This document shows, one piece after another, positions 1-8,669 of a stretch of DNA of 64,000 bases (its first letter is position 1; each line of letters opens with the position of its first letter). The notes below the pieces were generated by a model that was not told where the DNA came from, made no database searches, and saw only the letters and a list, made by a program, of their open reading frames with translations. Where the stretch lies: positions 1 through 64,000 of the forward strand of contig NZ_SNWD01000007.1 in the NCBI RefSeq assembly GCF_004361835.1. The letters are read 5' to 3'. The translations under genes and the position numbers were made by a program. This stretch comes from Stakelama pacifica. GTDB lineage: Bacteria; Pseudomonadota; Alphaproteobacteria; Sphingomonadales; Sphingomonadaceae.

Positions 1-27
1 CTCCTCGCTGAACCTCGATCGCTTCAT
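1..27 (-). CDS. IS3-family transposase OrfA, N-terminal fragment (partial)
   Basis: The minus strand starts with ATG at position 27 and encodes MKRSRFSEE before leaving the window. This is the usual beginning of IS3-family OrfA proteins, which carry an N-terminal helix-turn-helix and act with OrfB in transposition. A purine-rich GGAGACGGACGA ribosome-binding stretch lies directly upstream. Too little is visible to name the IS or to say whether it is intact. Confidence 0.65.
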
Positions 28-88
28 TCGTCCGTCTCCTTGTCGAAGGCCGGACTCTACCTATCAATGGAGGAAATCTAGGGGCTCA
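1..88 (-). mobile_element. IS3-family insertion sequence, right-hand edge only (partial)
   Basis: A minus-strand reading frame enters the window at its left edge with the N-terminus typical of IS3-family OrfA. About 60 bp outside its start codon the minus strand reads TGAGCCCCTAG, which begins with the TG typical of IS3 terminal repeats, so I place the element's end near position 88. The rest of the element, including OrfB and the other end, lies outside the window. The family call rests on nine residues and this candidate end, so the boundary is approximate. Confidence 0.6.
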
Positions 89-503
89 GACCACGTTCGG
101 AACCTGCAATAGCATCGCGAGATGTTTCAAGGCACCGACCGATGCAGACGACATCACGCAGCGAACGGCCTCGCTCCGGGGCGATTTCGGCCAGCGGGAC
201 GGGAACCTCCGGGTCTATAGCCCGGCAGTTGACCCGCTCCCGACAGATCCCCCCGGATCGCGCACCGTGTCGGCCGGCGGCGGACCAGCTGGTCTGGCGG
301 ATGTGCTGGCAACATGTTTTTGGTCGGCGGGCGGCATACCGGCGTGAATTGCCCTGCAGGATCGCTCGCAGCGCTTATCCCTTACTCGGGCAGAACCTGA
401 CCGCTCTGCCACAATCGCCTCTGCGGTCGCGGCGAGCGCGTCGATCGGGGCGCCGCCGTGCGCCATCGCCCGATCGAGATACGCAGCGCGTCGCCTTCCG
501 AAA
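89..503. other. Unassigned stretch between IS end and GMC gene
   Basis: No convincing gene is seen between the IS edge and the end of the GMC oxidoreductase gene. The open frames here are biased in composition and give no recognisable motif. The minus-strand frame over about 215-480 has a helix-like Ala-rich segment followed by low-complexity sequence, as a decayed or displaced gene tail might. The IS insertion may have removed the end of an operon that once continued leftward. That is a guess. Confidence 0.3.
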
Positions 504-2186
504 TCAGATCGCGCCTGCCTGTTTCTGACGCACCGCATGATCCACCGCGCGCGCGGTAAGGGCCATATAGGTCAGCGACGGATTGACGCAGGAGGTCGAC
601 GCCATTTGCGCACCGTCGGTCACGAACAGATTGGGCGCGGCATGCGCCTGACTCCATGCGTTGAGCACCGAGCTCCGCGGATCGGCGCCCATTCGCGCGC
701 CGCCCATTTCGTGGATCGCATCGCCCGGGACATGCTCGCTCTCGCTGCTCTTCACATGAAGCAGCCCTGCCTTGCGCAGCATGATCTCGCCCTGTTCGCG
801 CGCATCGGCCATCATTTTGAGTTCATTGTCGCGGAAGGTCACGTTGAAGACCATTTGCGGAATGCCGAAACGATCGACTTTGGTCGGGTGCAGGCTGACG
901 CGATTATCTTCATAGGGCAGGCATTCGCCGAATGCGCCCATGCTGAATCGCCAGGGGGCATAGCGCCGCATCCCTTCCTTCATCGCCGCCCCAAAGCCCT
1001 CGGGCTGTGCGCCATAGCGCCAGGCGCTGCCCTGATAGCCATAGCCGCGACGGAAACCGACATCTTCCTCGCCGTCGATATTGCGGAAGCGAGGGACATA
1101 GACCCCGCCGGGGCGACGGCCATATTCGATATAATCGGTCATTCCCGGAACATCGCCCGAAATGCTGACGCGGAAGATATGATCCATGACATAGCGGCCG
1201 AGCGTGCCGCTGGTGTCGAACCAGCTTTTCCCGCTCCCCGGCGCCTGCGAATTCATCAGGATCTGCACCGATGCCATGGCGGAGGCGCACAGAAAGACCA
1301 GATCGGCCTTCACCACTTCCGCCTGTCCGGTCTCGGCATCGACGAAGCGCACGCCGGTCACGCGCTTGCTCGCCGGATCATATTCAAGGTTCGACACGAC
1401 GGCGTTGGGCCGGACGGTCAGCCGCCCGGTGGCGCGCGCGGCGGGGAGGGTTACCGCCTGAGTCGAGAAATAGGCACCGAACGAACAGCCGTTCGAACAT
1501 TGGTTTCGATACTGGCAACGGGTGCGATTTTGCTCGGGCTTGTCCTCGGTCATGTTCGACACGCGCGCATGAATCAGCTTGCGCCCCGGAAACTGAGCCT
1601 CAAGCCGCTCCTTCAGCCATTTCTCCGCGATGTTCATCGGCATTGGCGGCTGAAATTCGCTGTCGGGCAGATAGGCAAGGTTCTCGCGCGATCCCGACAC
1701 CCCGGCATAATTTTCGACATAGCTGTACCAGGGGGCAAGCTCGTCATAGCCGATCGGCCATTCGCCGCCTACCCCCTCGCGCTTGTTCGCTTCGAAATCG
1801 GCGGGGCTCCAGCGGAAGCACCAGCGGCCCCAGATCAGCGACTTTCCGCCTACCGCCGCGGGCCTGATCCAGCGGAACGCCTCGCCCTCGTCAAAGGCAT
1901 AGGGGTTCAGCCGATCGTCATTATAGAACTGGACGTTGCTGCTGCTCACATAGCCGTGCTTGGCGATGAAATAATCGCTGTCGATGATCGGCTGCGGCAC
2001 GTTCCCCCGCGCGGGAAGGTCGAAGGCGGGCGTGCCGTCATACGGATAGCCCGAACCGTGTTCGACCATATAGCCGCGGTCGAGCATCAGGACGCGCATC
2101 CCCTTTTCGGTAAGCTCCTTCGCGGCCCATCCGCCGCTCACCCCGGAACCGATTACAATCGCGTCGAAACCATTGGTCGATGCCAT
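504..2186 (-). CDS. GMC-family FAD-dependent sugar dehydrogenase, large subunit (glucoside 3-dehydrogenase-like)
   Basis: A 560-residue flavoprotein of the GMC oxidoreductase family, in the branch that contains gluconate 2-dehydrogenase, FAD-glucose dehydrogenase and glucoside 3-dehydrogenase large subunits. The Rossmann FAD site GSGVSGG is at residues 13-19, the mid-protein GGKSLIWGRW at 113-122, and the C-terminal HEMGGARMG (catalytic His492) with NPSLTYMAL (Asn535) completes the active site. Cys224, Cys230 and Cys234 form a C-x5-C-x3-C cluster that could hold an Fe-S centre as in FAD-glucose dehydrogenase. It has no signal peptide, so export probably relies on the Tat-tagged small subunit encoded two genes upstream (3041-3610). 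An AAAGGGG ribosome site precedes the ATG. It is the last gene of the minus-strand operon that starts at 8507. Oxidation at sugar C3 is inferred from the DUF1080 and isomerase neighbours. Confidence 0.82.
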   Translation of the reverse strand: MASTNGFDAIVIGSGVSGGWAAKELTEKGMRVLMLDRGYMVEHGSGYPYDGTPAFDLPARGNVPQPIIDSDYFIAKHGYVSSSNVQFYNDDRLNPYAFDEGEAFRWIRPAAVGGKSLIWGRWCFRWSPADFEANKREGVGGEWPIGYDELAPWYSYVENYAGVSGSRENLAYLPDSEFQPPMPMNIAEKWLKERLEAQFPGRKLIHARVSNMTEDKPEQNRTRCQYRNQCSNGCSFGAYFSTQAVTLPAARATGRLTVRPNAVVSNLEYDPASKRVTGVRFVDAETGQAEVVKADLVFLCASAMASVQILMNSQAPGSGKSWFDTSGTLGRYVMDHIFRVSISGDVPGMTDYIEYGRRPGGVYVPRFRNIDGEEDVGFRRGYGYQGSAWRYGAQPEGFGAAMKEGMRRYAPWRFSMGAFGECLPYEDNRVSLHPTKVDRFGIPQMVFNVTFRDNELKMMADAREQGEIMLRKAGLLHVKSSESEHVPGDAIHEMGGARMGADPRSSVLNAWSQAHAAPNLFVTDGAQMASTSCVNPSLTYMALTARAVDHAVRQKQAGAI

Positions 2187-2201
2187 GATGCTGCCCCTTT
2201 C

Positions 2202-3044
2202 TTACCAGCGCAGCGCGCGCAGATTACGGAAACTGGTGGTGATGTCGGGGATGTAGGGCGCAGGCGCCTGATCATTCTCGACATAGAAATGCTCGACGCC
2301 GCTCGCGCCCGGCAGCGCGAAGAGGCGGGCGAAATCGATCGTGCCGGTGCCGACCGGCGCCATCGATCCGTCTTTCTTCATATCTTTCACATGAAAGGCG
2401 AAAAGCCGGTCGGATAGCCGGTCGATGAGCTTCGCGACATCGACCCCGGCATGCGCCGCCCAGTAGAGGTCGAGCTCGAACCCGACGAGTGCCGGATCGG
2501 TATCGGCGACCAGCCGGTCGTACAGGCTGGTGCCGTGGCCGGGGATCAGAAATTCGAAATCGTGATTATGATAGGCAAAGCCAAGCCCCGCATCGCGCGC
2601 CTGTCCGGCGATCCGGTTGATTTGGGGAATCAGCTTCGCGAACGCCGCTTCGGAGCGATAATCCTCGCTCAGCCAGGGCAGGATGATCGTCTTCGCGCCG
2701 AGCGCGTTCATGATTTTCTCGGCGGCACCGAAATCGCTCGACAGCAATTCGATCGGAATATGCAACGAGGGCGCAGTGAGGCCGAAGCGCGCGAGCGCAT
2801 CGCGCAGCATGTTCTGATCCATCGCGGTATAGTTACCGCCGCCGAATTCGACCTCGCGATAGCCGATGGCCGCGACTTTTTTTAGCGTATCGACCGGATC
2901 GGCGGCGAACAGGTCGCGCACCGTAAAGAGTTGCAGGCCGATCGGACCTACCTGATGGGCACGGGCGAAAGCGGGCATGCCCAGTGTACCGAGGGCGGCC
3001 ATGCCGGCGGCACCTGCAAGAAACGAGCGTCGGTTCGACATCAT
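2202..3044 (-). CDS. Tat-exported sugar phosphate isomerase/epimerase-like TIM-barrel protein
   Basis: A 280-residue xylose-isomerase-like TIM barrel. The N-terminus NRRSFLAG followed by a hydrophobic Ala/Gly stretch and an AFARA cleavage region is a twin-arginine signal, so the enzyme should fold with its metal in the cytoplasm and work in the periplasm. Metal-site motifs typical of the family are visible: YHNHDFEF, FELDLYW, FHVKDM and YVEND. The family isomerises or epimerises sugars, and members also occur next to glucoside 3-dehydrogenases. Its ATG overlaps the stop of the small-subunit gene (ATGA at 3041-3044), so translation is coupled, and it is 15 bp upstream of the GMC gene. The substrate is unknown; a 3-keto sugar or glycoside is the obvious candidate. 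Confidence 0.78.
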   Translation of the reverse strand: MMSNRRSFLAGAAGMAALGTLGMPAFARAHQVGPIGLQLFTVRDLFAADPVDTLKKVAAIGYREVEFGGGNYTAMDQNMLRDALARFGLTAPSLHIPIELLSSDFGAAEKIMNALGAKTIILPWLSEDYRSEAAFAKLIPQINRIAGQARDAGLGFAYHNHDFEFLIPGHGTSLYDRLVADTDPALVGFELDLYWAAHAGVDVAKLIDRLSDRLFAFHVKDMKKDGSMAPVGTGTIDFARLFALPGASGVEHFYVENDQAPAPYIPDITTSFRNLRALRW

Positions 3045-3610
3045 GCCGTGAACACCTTGTTGATGTTGGAATACAGATAGGCGCCGTCATATTCGCCGGG
3101 GACGGGCAGATATTCGCGTTCCTGCGTCATGCCGATTTCCGACGTGTAATAGCCGGTGAGCACGAGCTGGCGGAACGCTTCGAAAAAGTCCGCGCCAATG
3201 CCTGCCGTGTCGGTCATCGCGGAGGTCAGCAGCGCATCCTGCTGCTCCGGGCTCGCCTGATCGACGGGGAGCTTATACGCCTGCATGCTTAGCTCGTGCA
3301 TCGCATCCAGCCCGGCAAGGACCGGCACCCGCTCGGCGGGGTAGGACCAGTCGGCGAGCAGCTTTTCGATATATTCGGGAACGCCTGCCTCGATCGCGCC
3401 GGGCGTGTCGGTGGCAGGCATGATCCGTTCGGACAGCGCTACCATCGCCGCGCGCTGGCGCGGGTTGAAGACCTGTACACTGGGCGGGCCTTCGCTGATA
3501 ACGGGGCGGGTGGGCTTGCCCTCGATCCCCGCCGCCCGCGCGATAGGCGCATATAACGGCGCGGCGAACAGCGCAGCCATGCCCGCCAGCGCGCTTCTCC
3601 GGTTGATCAT
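3041..3610 (-). CDS. Tat-signal small subunit, gluconate 2-dehydrogenase subunit 3 family
   Basis: A 189-residue protein of the gluconate 2-dehydrogenase subunit 3 family (PF13618 type). It starts NRRSALAGMAALFAA, a twin-arginine signal with cleavage after ARA near residue 26. The mature part has the family pattern LSERIMPATDTPGA, which becomes an all-helical partner of a GMC flavoprotein. In characterised relatives this subunit carries the complex through the Tat pathway, and the nearby GMC protein (504-2186) lacks its own signal, which fits. The start has a GGGGAGAGCGAGAG ribosome site. The order is cytochrome, isomerase, small subunit, isomerase, large subunit, all on one strand. Confidence 0.82.
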   Translation of the reverse strand: MINRRSALAGMAALFAAPLYAPIARAAGIEGKPTRPVISEGPPSVQVFNPRQRAAMVALSERIMPATDTPGAIEAGVPEYIEKLLADWSYPAERVPVLAGLDAMHELSMQAYKLPVDQASPEQQDALLTSAMTDTAGIGADFFEAFRQLVLTGYYTSEIGMTQEREYLPVPGEYDGAYLYSNINKVFTA

Positions 3611-3668
3611 CTCTCGCTCTCCCCTGGTAACGCACGGATTGTCGTTCTGATGAAGGGCGGCGTCCGGT

Positions 3669-4580
3669 TCATGCCGCGTCGATCGCGCGATAGGCAGCGA
3701 TCAGCCGCTCCTCGCCCGCGCGCCCCTGTATCGAATTGCCATGTTCCATGCCGATCACCCCGGCATAGCCGCGCCCGCGCAGCCACCGGACGACATTGCG
3801 ATAATTGATCTCGCCGGTGCCCGGTTCGTTGCGGCCGGGATTGTCGCCGAACTGGATATAGCCGATCTGGTCCCAGCAGCTGTCGAGCGTGGGGATCAGA
3901 TTGCCCGCCTGAATCTGCTGATGATACAGGTCCGCCAGCACCTTGATGCCCGGACTGTCGGCACCGGTCGCAATCATATAGCCCTGCGGGATCGTGCGCA
4001 AAAAGGCGTTGGGATGGTTGGTGATGGTGTTGAGCGGTTCCATCACCAGTATCTTGCCGTGCTTCGCCGCAATCTCGCCCGCCTGCCGCATCAGCGCGAT
4101 GACGCGCGCGGTCTGAATCTCCTGCGGCACGCGGGAATCGACGAAGCCCGGCACGATCGTCAGCCATTTCGCGTCCATCCGCCTGGCGACTTCGATCGCG
4201 GGAAGAAGGTCGGCGAGAAACGCCTCGCGATCCTCCTTGCTATCGGCACCGAGCACGGGGCGGAATTGCGACCATTTCGGCATGCTCGCAACCAGCACAC
4301 CCATGGTCATCCCGCGCCGGCGAAGCGCCTTCGCCATCGCATCGACCTGCGCGACCGGGCGCGCGGCGGCCTCATTATCTTCCCATGCGGTGAAGCCCTG
4401 ATCGGCGGCAAAGGCGATCTGCTCCAGCACGTCGCCCCGGCTCGCGAAACTGCCGTCATGCGGCGCGAATTTCAGCGAAAAGCGGGCTGCGTTGCTCGTC
4501 TGCGCTCCGGCCCGGGCGACGCTCGCAAGGCCAAGGCCCAGTGCGGATGCACCGATCATCGTGCGGCGGCTTGTCTTCAT
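3669..4580 (-). CDS. Tat-exported hydroxypyruvate isomerase-like TIM-barrel protein
   Basis: A 303-residue TIM-barrel isomerase resembling hydroxypyruvate isomerase (Hyi). SRRTMIGASALGLGLA at the start is a twin-arginine signal ending near ARAGAQ, so it is probably periplasmic. Hyi-type motifs are clear: MEPLNT, DLYHQQIQAG, FGDNPGRNEPGTGEI and GMEHG, which include the expected metal-binding Glu, Asp and His residues. True Hyi enzymes are cytosolic, so the Tat signal and the sugar-dehydrogenase context argue for a different keto-sugar substrate. It sits 55 bp downstream of the cytochrome gene and 58 bp upstream of the small-subunit gene in the same operon. Confidence 0.78.
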   Translation of the reverse strand: MKTSRRTMIGASALGLGLASVARAGAQTSNAARFSLKFAPHDGSFASRGDVLEQIAFAADQGFTAWEDNEAAARPVAQVDAMAKALRRRGMTMGVLVASMPKWSQFRPVLGADSKEDREAFLADLLPAIEVARRMDAKWLTIVPGFVDSRVPQEIQTARVIALMRQAGEIAAKHGKILVMEPLNTITNHPNAFLRTIPQGYMIATGADSPGIKVLADLYHQQIQAGNLIPTLDSCWDQIGYIQFGDNPGRNEPGTGEINYRNVVRWLRGRGYAGVIGMEHGNSIQGRAGEERLIAAYRAIDAA

Positions 4581-4635
4581 GTCCGAACCCCTTGCCCCAT
4601 CATGCCTGTTCGCCGCCGCATCGTTCGCCTTTCGC

Positions 4636-5022
4636 TCAGTCCGCCGTTTCGGTTTTGAGATACGCGATGATCGCAGCGCGCTTTTTCGGGTCGGCCACCG
4701 CGATCGGCATCTTGGTGCCCGGCACCGCCTTGGTCGGGGCGGCGAGGAACGCGTCGAGCGACTTCATGTCCCAGCGGATCTTTGATTTCTGCATCGCGGG
4801 CGAATAACGATATCCCGGCAATGTCCCTGCCTGACGCCCGAACAGGCCGTGCAGATTGGGGCCGAGCCGGTTCGCCCCGCCGCTTTCGACCGTATGGCAC
4901 GCCTTGCACATCGCAAAGGCACGCGCGCCCTCGCTCGCGCTCTGGGCGGGCAGGGGAGCGGTCGCGCATAGCAGCGCGGCAAACCCCACCCCGGTTGCAG
5001 CAAATCCGTACGCAAACTTCAT
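4636..5022 (-). CDS. Class I c-type cytochrome, periplasmic
   Basis: A 128-residue monohaem cytochrome c. A Sec signal peptide (about residues 1-27, ending PAQS) is followed by the haem site CKACH at 39-43, the [10 protein letters not shown] segment typical of class I cytochromes, and a KMP methionine-ligand motif near residue 102. Its place between the isomerase and small-subunit genes suggests it takes electrons from the GMC dehydrogenase and passes them to the respiratory chain. The aa3 oxidase encoded at 53.5-58.9 kb is a possible end acceptor. It lies 16 bp downstream of the isomerase gene at 5039-6109. Confidence 0.88.
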   Translation of the reverse strand: MKFAYGFAATGVGFAALLCATAPLPAQSASEGARAFAMCKACHTVESGGANRLGPNLHGLFGRQAGTLPGYRYSPAMQKSKIRWDMKSLDAFLAAPTKAVPGTKMPIAVADPKKRAAIIAYLKTETAD

Positions 5023-5038
5023 CGGATATCTCCTCGGA

Positions 5039-6109
5039 TCATTCTGTAGCTCCGCCCCCGCTCAGACCGAGCAGCCGGCGATTAGCGGCCCTGTCGACAC
5101 CGCTGGCGGCGAAATCGTCAAAAGCATGGGGCGTGACGCGGATGATATGGTCGCGGATGAACGGCGCGCCCTCTGCTGCGCCATCCTCCGGATGTTTCAG
5201 CGCGCACTCCCATTCGAGCACTGCCCAGCCCGCATAATCATAGGCGGCCATTTTGGAGAAGATCGCCCCGAAATCGACCTGCCCGTCGCCCAGCGAACGA
5301 AACCGCCCCGGCCGGTTGACCCAGCCTTGATATCCGCCATAGACGCCCGCCCGGCCATTAGGATTGAACTCGGCATCCTTCACATGAAAGCAACTGATTC
5401 TTTCATGATAAATATCTATAAAATCGAGATAATCCAGCTGTTGCAGTACGAAATGACTGGGATCGTAGAGGATGCGCGCGCGCGGATGATGGTCCACTGC
5501 GTCGAGGAATCGCTCGAACGTCACGCCATCGTGCAGATCCTCGCCCGGATGAAGTTCATAGGCGGCATCGACGCCCTCATCCTCGAACACATCGAGGATG
5601 GGTCGCCAGCGCCGGGCGAGCTCGGCAAAGGCTTCCTCGATCAGACCTGCCGGGCGCTGCGGCCAGGGATAGACATAGGGCCATGCAAGCGCGCCCGAAA
5701 AGGTCGCATGGGCGGTGAGCCCGAGGCGGCGGCTGGCGCATGCGGCGAGCTTCACCTGCCCGGCCGCCCATGCCTGACGCTCGGCGGGTTTGCCGCGAAC
5801 CTCGGGTGCCGCGAACCCGTCAAACAGATGGTCATAGGCGGGGTGCACCGCGACCAGCTGCCCCTGCAAATGGGTCGAAAGCTCGCTGATCTCGATCCCG
5901 AACCGGTCGAGCCGCGCACGCAGGTCGTCGCAATAGGACTGACTCTCCGCGGCAGTTTCCAGATCGATCAGCTGCGGCGTGCACGGCACCTGCACCGCTT
6001 TATAGCCAAGCCCCGCCGCCCATTCGGCCATATGGTCGAGCGTGTCGAACGGCGCTTCCTTGCCCAGAAACTGTGCCAGAAAAATGCCGGGCCCTTTGAT
6101 CGTCTTCAT
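5039..6109 (-). CDS. Cytosolic sugar phosphate isomerase/epimerase-like TIM-barrel protein
   Basis: A 356-residue TIM-barrel isomerase with no signal peptide. Likely metal ligands are Glu185 (in YELHPGE), Asp216 (YDPSHF), His242 (FHVKDAEF) and Glu299 (LEWECAL). It is longer than the two Tat-exported paralogues of this operon and differs in subfamily. The start overlaps the stop of the Gfo/Idh/MocA gene (ATGA at 6106-6109), so the two cytosolic enzymes are translationally coupled and may act in sequence on an imported keto sugar. About 5395-5450 within the gene is unusually A/T-rich for this genome. The substrate is not known. Confidence 0.78.
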   Translation of the reverse strand: MKTIKGPGIFLAQFLGKEAPFDTLDHMAEWAAGLGYKAVQVPCTPQLIDLETAAESQSYCDDLRARLDRFGIEISELSTHLQGQLVAVHPAYDHLFDGFAAPEVRGKPAERQAWAAGQVKLAACASRRLGLTAHATFSGALAWPYVYPWPQRPAGLIEEAFAELARRWRPILDVFEDEGVDAAYELHPGEDLHDGVTFERFLDAVDHHPRARILYDPSHFVLQQLDYLDFIDIYHERISCFHVKDAEFNPNGRAGVYGGYQGWVNRPGRFRSLGDGQVDFGAIFSKMAAYDYAGWAVLEWECALKHPEDGAAEGAPFIRDHIIRVTPHAFDDFAASGVDRAANRRLLGLSGGGATE

Positions 6110-7251
6110 TGGGTTTCTCCGGGAAAAGGAAGCCAGCCCCGCGCTGCGTTCGACCGGACGGCAAGGTCAACAAACCGCATCGATCGCAGCCCGTCGGTAA
6201 TGCCGGGAAGCAGCCCGTCCGCTTTGCTCCTGTCGCCTGAAATGGCGTCGGCAAAATCGGAATAGAGGGTGGCGAATGCCTCGATAAACCCTTCCGGGTG
6301 CCCGCTCGGCAGCCGCGTCGCCGCCTGCGCGGTTTCGTCGAGGTCCGGTCCGCCGCTATGCAGGATTTCGGTACGCGCATCGGGCCATAACAGCGTCAGA
6401 TCGCCCGGCGCATTATGATCCCATTCGATCCCGCCTTTCTCCCCATAGACGCGCAGGCGCAGGCCGTTGCGCTCGCCTGTGGAGATTTGCGACGCGGTCA
6501 GCACACCCGGCACATTCCCGGCAAAGCGCAGCAGGATGTTGCAGTCATCGTCCAGCCGCCGCCCCGGCACCACGCGCGGCAGATCGGCGACGAGGTCGGT
6601 AACGCGCAAGGAGGTGACATATTCGGCAAGCTGAAAGGCATGAACGCCGATATCGCCGATCGCGCCGCCTTGCCCCGCGCGGTCGGGATCGGTGCGCCAG
6701 CTCGCCTGCTGATTGCTGTCCTCAATCGCTTCGGACAGCCAGCCTTGCGGATAGTCGACCATGATCTTGCGCACCCGGCCGATGGCGCCGGCCGCAATGC
6801 GCGCCCGCGCCTCCCTGATCATCGCATAGCCGGTATAGGTATAGGTCAGCGCAAACGGCCCGCCATTCGTCGCGACGATGGGGGCCAGCGCTTCCGCCTC
6901 ATCCAGCGTCGCGGTCATCGGCTTGTCGCAGATGACCGGCAGGCCCGCCTCCAGCGCTGCCTTTGCGATGGCGAAATGGCTGTGATTGGGCGTGGCGATC
7001 GCAACCGCCTGAATCCCGTCCTCGCGCGCGGCTTCACCCGCCAGCATCGCCTCGATCCCGTCATAGGCGCGCGCCGGTTCGACACCCCATGCCATGGCCT
7101 GCGTGCGCGATTTATCGGCGTCGCGGCTGAATGCCCCGGCCACCAGCGTAAAGCGGGCATCAAGGCATGCCGCCATACGATGCACCGGGCCGATAAAGCT
7201 GCCCGGACCACCGCCGACAAGACCAAGGCGAAGGATCGGATACTGCCTCAT
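6106..7251 (-). CDS. Gfo/Idh/MocA-family NAD(P)-dependent oxidoreductase, cytosolic
   Basis: A 381-residue two-domain oxidoreductase. The N-terminal Rossmann fold has GLVGGGPGSFIG (10-21), a form of the dinucleotide loop common in myo-inositol/sugar dehydrogenase relatives. The catalytic Lys is Lys110 in CDKPM, and Asp200/His204 in GGAIGDIGVHAF complete the family's active-site triad. No signal peptide. Its start overlaps the stop of the MFS porter gene (7248-7251), and its stop overlaps the following isomerase, so import, redox step and isomerisation appear coupled. It probably reduces or oxidises a sugar carbonyl; direction and substrate are not readable. Confidence 0.83.
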   Translation of the reverse strand: MRQYPILRLGLVGGGPGSFIGPVHRMAACLDARFTLVAGAFSRDADKSRTQAMAWGVEPARAYDGIEAMLAGEAAREDGIQAVAIATPNHSHFAIAKAALEAGLPVICDKPMTATLDEAEALAPIVATNGGPFALTYTYTGYAMIREARARIAAGAIGRVRKIMVDYPQGWLSEAIEDSNQQASWRTDPDRAGQGGAIGDIGVHAFQLAEYVTSLRVTDLVADLPRVVPGRRLDDDCNILLRFAGNVPGVLTASQISTGERNGLRLRVYGEKGGIEWDHNAPGDLTLLWPDARTEILHSGGPDLDETAQAATRLPSGHPEGFIEAFATLYSDFADAISGDRSKADGLLPGITDGLRSMRFVDLAVRSNAARGWLPFPGETQ

Positions 7252-8507
7252 ATGCCGACCACCGTCGCCTCGCCATCCTCTTCTTTGGGAAGCGGCGGAG
7301 GCACCTTCTCGCGAAAGGTGATGGCGAAGATCACCATGATCGCAAAGGCAATCGCGGCGGGGATCAGCCAGATCGGCCGCCAGTCATGCCCGCCCGCCGG
7401 ATCGGTATAGATGCCATAGACCAGTCCTGCGATATTCGACCCGATCACGATGCCGATCCCCTGCGTAATAAGGGTGAGGAAGGACTGCGCCCGTGCGCGC
7501 GAAGCGATGTCGAATTTGCGGTCGATATAGATCTGCCCCGACACGATCAGGAAATCATAGCAAATGCCGTGAATGATGATGCCGAGCAGCAGCATCGGCA
7601 TGATCGCAGTGTCGCCGGCATAGCCATAGCCGAATAGGACGAAGCGGACCGCCCATGCGCCCATGCCGATGACCAGCACCCGCTTGATTCCCAGTCGGGT
7701 CAGCAGGAACGGCAGGCTGATGAGGAAGAAGGTCTCGAAAATCTGCCCTGCCGTCTGGATGCCCGTCGCCTCCACGCGTGCGCCGAAGAGCGACATGTGC
7801 AGATCCTTGTCGGCGAAAAACGGATTGGCATAGGTGTCGTAAAAGCTTTTCGGGATCATCAGCGCCAGCGTGCACAGGATGAACACCCAGAAGGACAGTT
7901 CCTTGCGCTGAAAAATCACGTCCAGCCCGAAAATCGCGGGGATGCTCACCACTTTGTGCTGCGCGCGGGGCGGCGTGTCGGGCAGGGTGAAGGCATAGAG
8001 GCCGAGCGCGATATAAACGACCGCCGCCATCCGCATCGGCAGCGCGGTTTCGGCAGCGCCGCTGATCACGCCGACCAGCAGCCCGGCAACGATCCAGCCG
8101 ATCGTGCCCCAGACCCGGATCGCGGGAAATTCCCGTCCGATATCGTCGATCGCGTTGAACGCAATCGCCGTCGCCAGCGGGATGGTCGATGCGTAGAACA
8201 GGAAATGCAGCAGGCACCCGAACAGGAACAGCGATGGTGAGCTGTCGATCGTCGATACCCAGAACAATGCTGCGCCCGCGCCAAGCGACAACAGGCCAAG
8301 CAGCTTCTGCGCCGCCAGAAACCGGTCGGCGACCATGCCGACAAAAAGGGTGGAAAGGATCGTCGCAATACCGATCAGGCCGAAGGTCGTGCCGATGATC
8401 GTGTCGAAGCGCAGCCCCTTGCTCATATAGGTGCCGAGCGGGACCAGCCACACGCCCCATGCAAAATATTGCGCGAACATCATCGCGGACAGGCGCAGTT
8501 TTACCAT
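7248..8507 (-). CDS. MFS transporter, nucleoside:H+ symporter-like family
   Basis: A 419-residue inner-membrane protein with about twelve hydrophobic segments and a short charged C-terminal tail. The N-terminus LRLSAMMFAQYFAWGVWLVPL is typical of the NupG-like nucleoside/H+ symporter family (PF03825 type). Members linked to sugar-oxidation and glycan clusters probably carry sugars or glycosides, not nucleosides. It is the first gene of the eight-gene minus-strand operon, and a LacI-type palindrome lies 119-134 bp upstream of the start (8626-8641). This position suggests it imports the product of the periplasmic enzymes encoded in the same operon. Confidence 0.8.
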   Translation of the reverse strand: MVKLRLSAMMFAQYFAWGVWLVPLGTYMSKGLRFDTIIGTTFGLIGIATILSTLFVGMVADRFLAAQKLLGLLSLGAGAALFWVSTIDSSPSLFLFGCLLHFLFYASTIPLATAIAFNAIDDIGREFPAIRVWGTIGWIVAGLLVGVISGAAETALPMRMAAVVYIALGLYAFTLPDTPPRAQHKVVSIPAIFGLDVIFQRKELSFWVFILCTLALMIPKSFYDTYANPFFADKDLHMSLFGARVEATGIQTAGQIFETFFLISLPFLLTRLGIKRVLVIGMGAWAVRFVLFGYGYAGDTAIMPMLLLGIIIHGICYDFLIVSGQIYIDRKFDIASRARAQSFLTLITQGIGIVIGSNIAGLVYGIYTDPAGGHDWRPIWLIPAAIAFAIMVIFAITFREKVPPPLPKEEDGEATVVGI

Positions 8508-8625
8508 ATTGCCGTTTCCATCCCCGTCCTCCCGCTTGCTGTTCGCGGCGGAAATCGGAAAACGGCCTGAGCCCGTTCCTTCTCCCCGCCCGTTGCCGAT
8601 CTTCGCCGGTTAGGAACAGCCAATC

Positions 8626-8641
8626 ATGAGACCGATCTCAT
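8626..8641. promoter_or_regulatory. LacI-type operator, site 1 (upstream of MFS operon)
   Basis: ATGAGACCGATCTCAT is a 16-bp palindrome with one mismatched pair and the central CG typical of LacI-family operators. It lies between the lacI gene (stop at 8670) and the MFS start (8507). On the minus strand TTGCAA, a possible -35 hexamer, overlaps its edge. A near-identical site is at 9783-9798 on the other side of the same lacI gene. Confidence 0.72.
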
Positions 8642-8669
8642 TGCAAGCAGTTTTCGCATTTGTCTTATT

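Noticed and set aside
537..2417. A 626-codon plus-strand frame opposite the GMC gene
   Set aside because: It is a compositional shadow, since all GMC motifs are on the minus strand.
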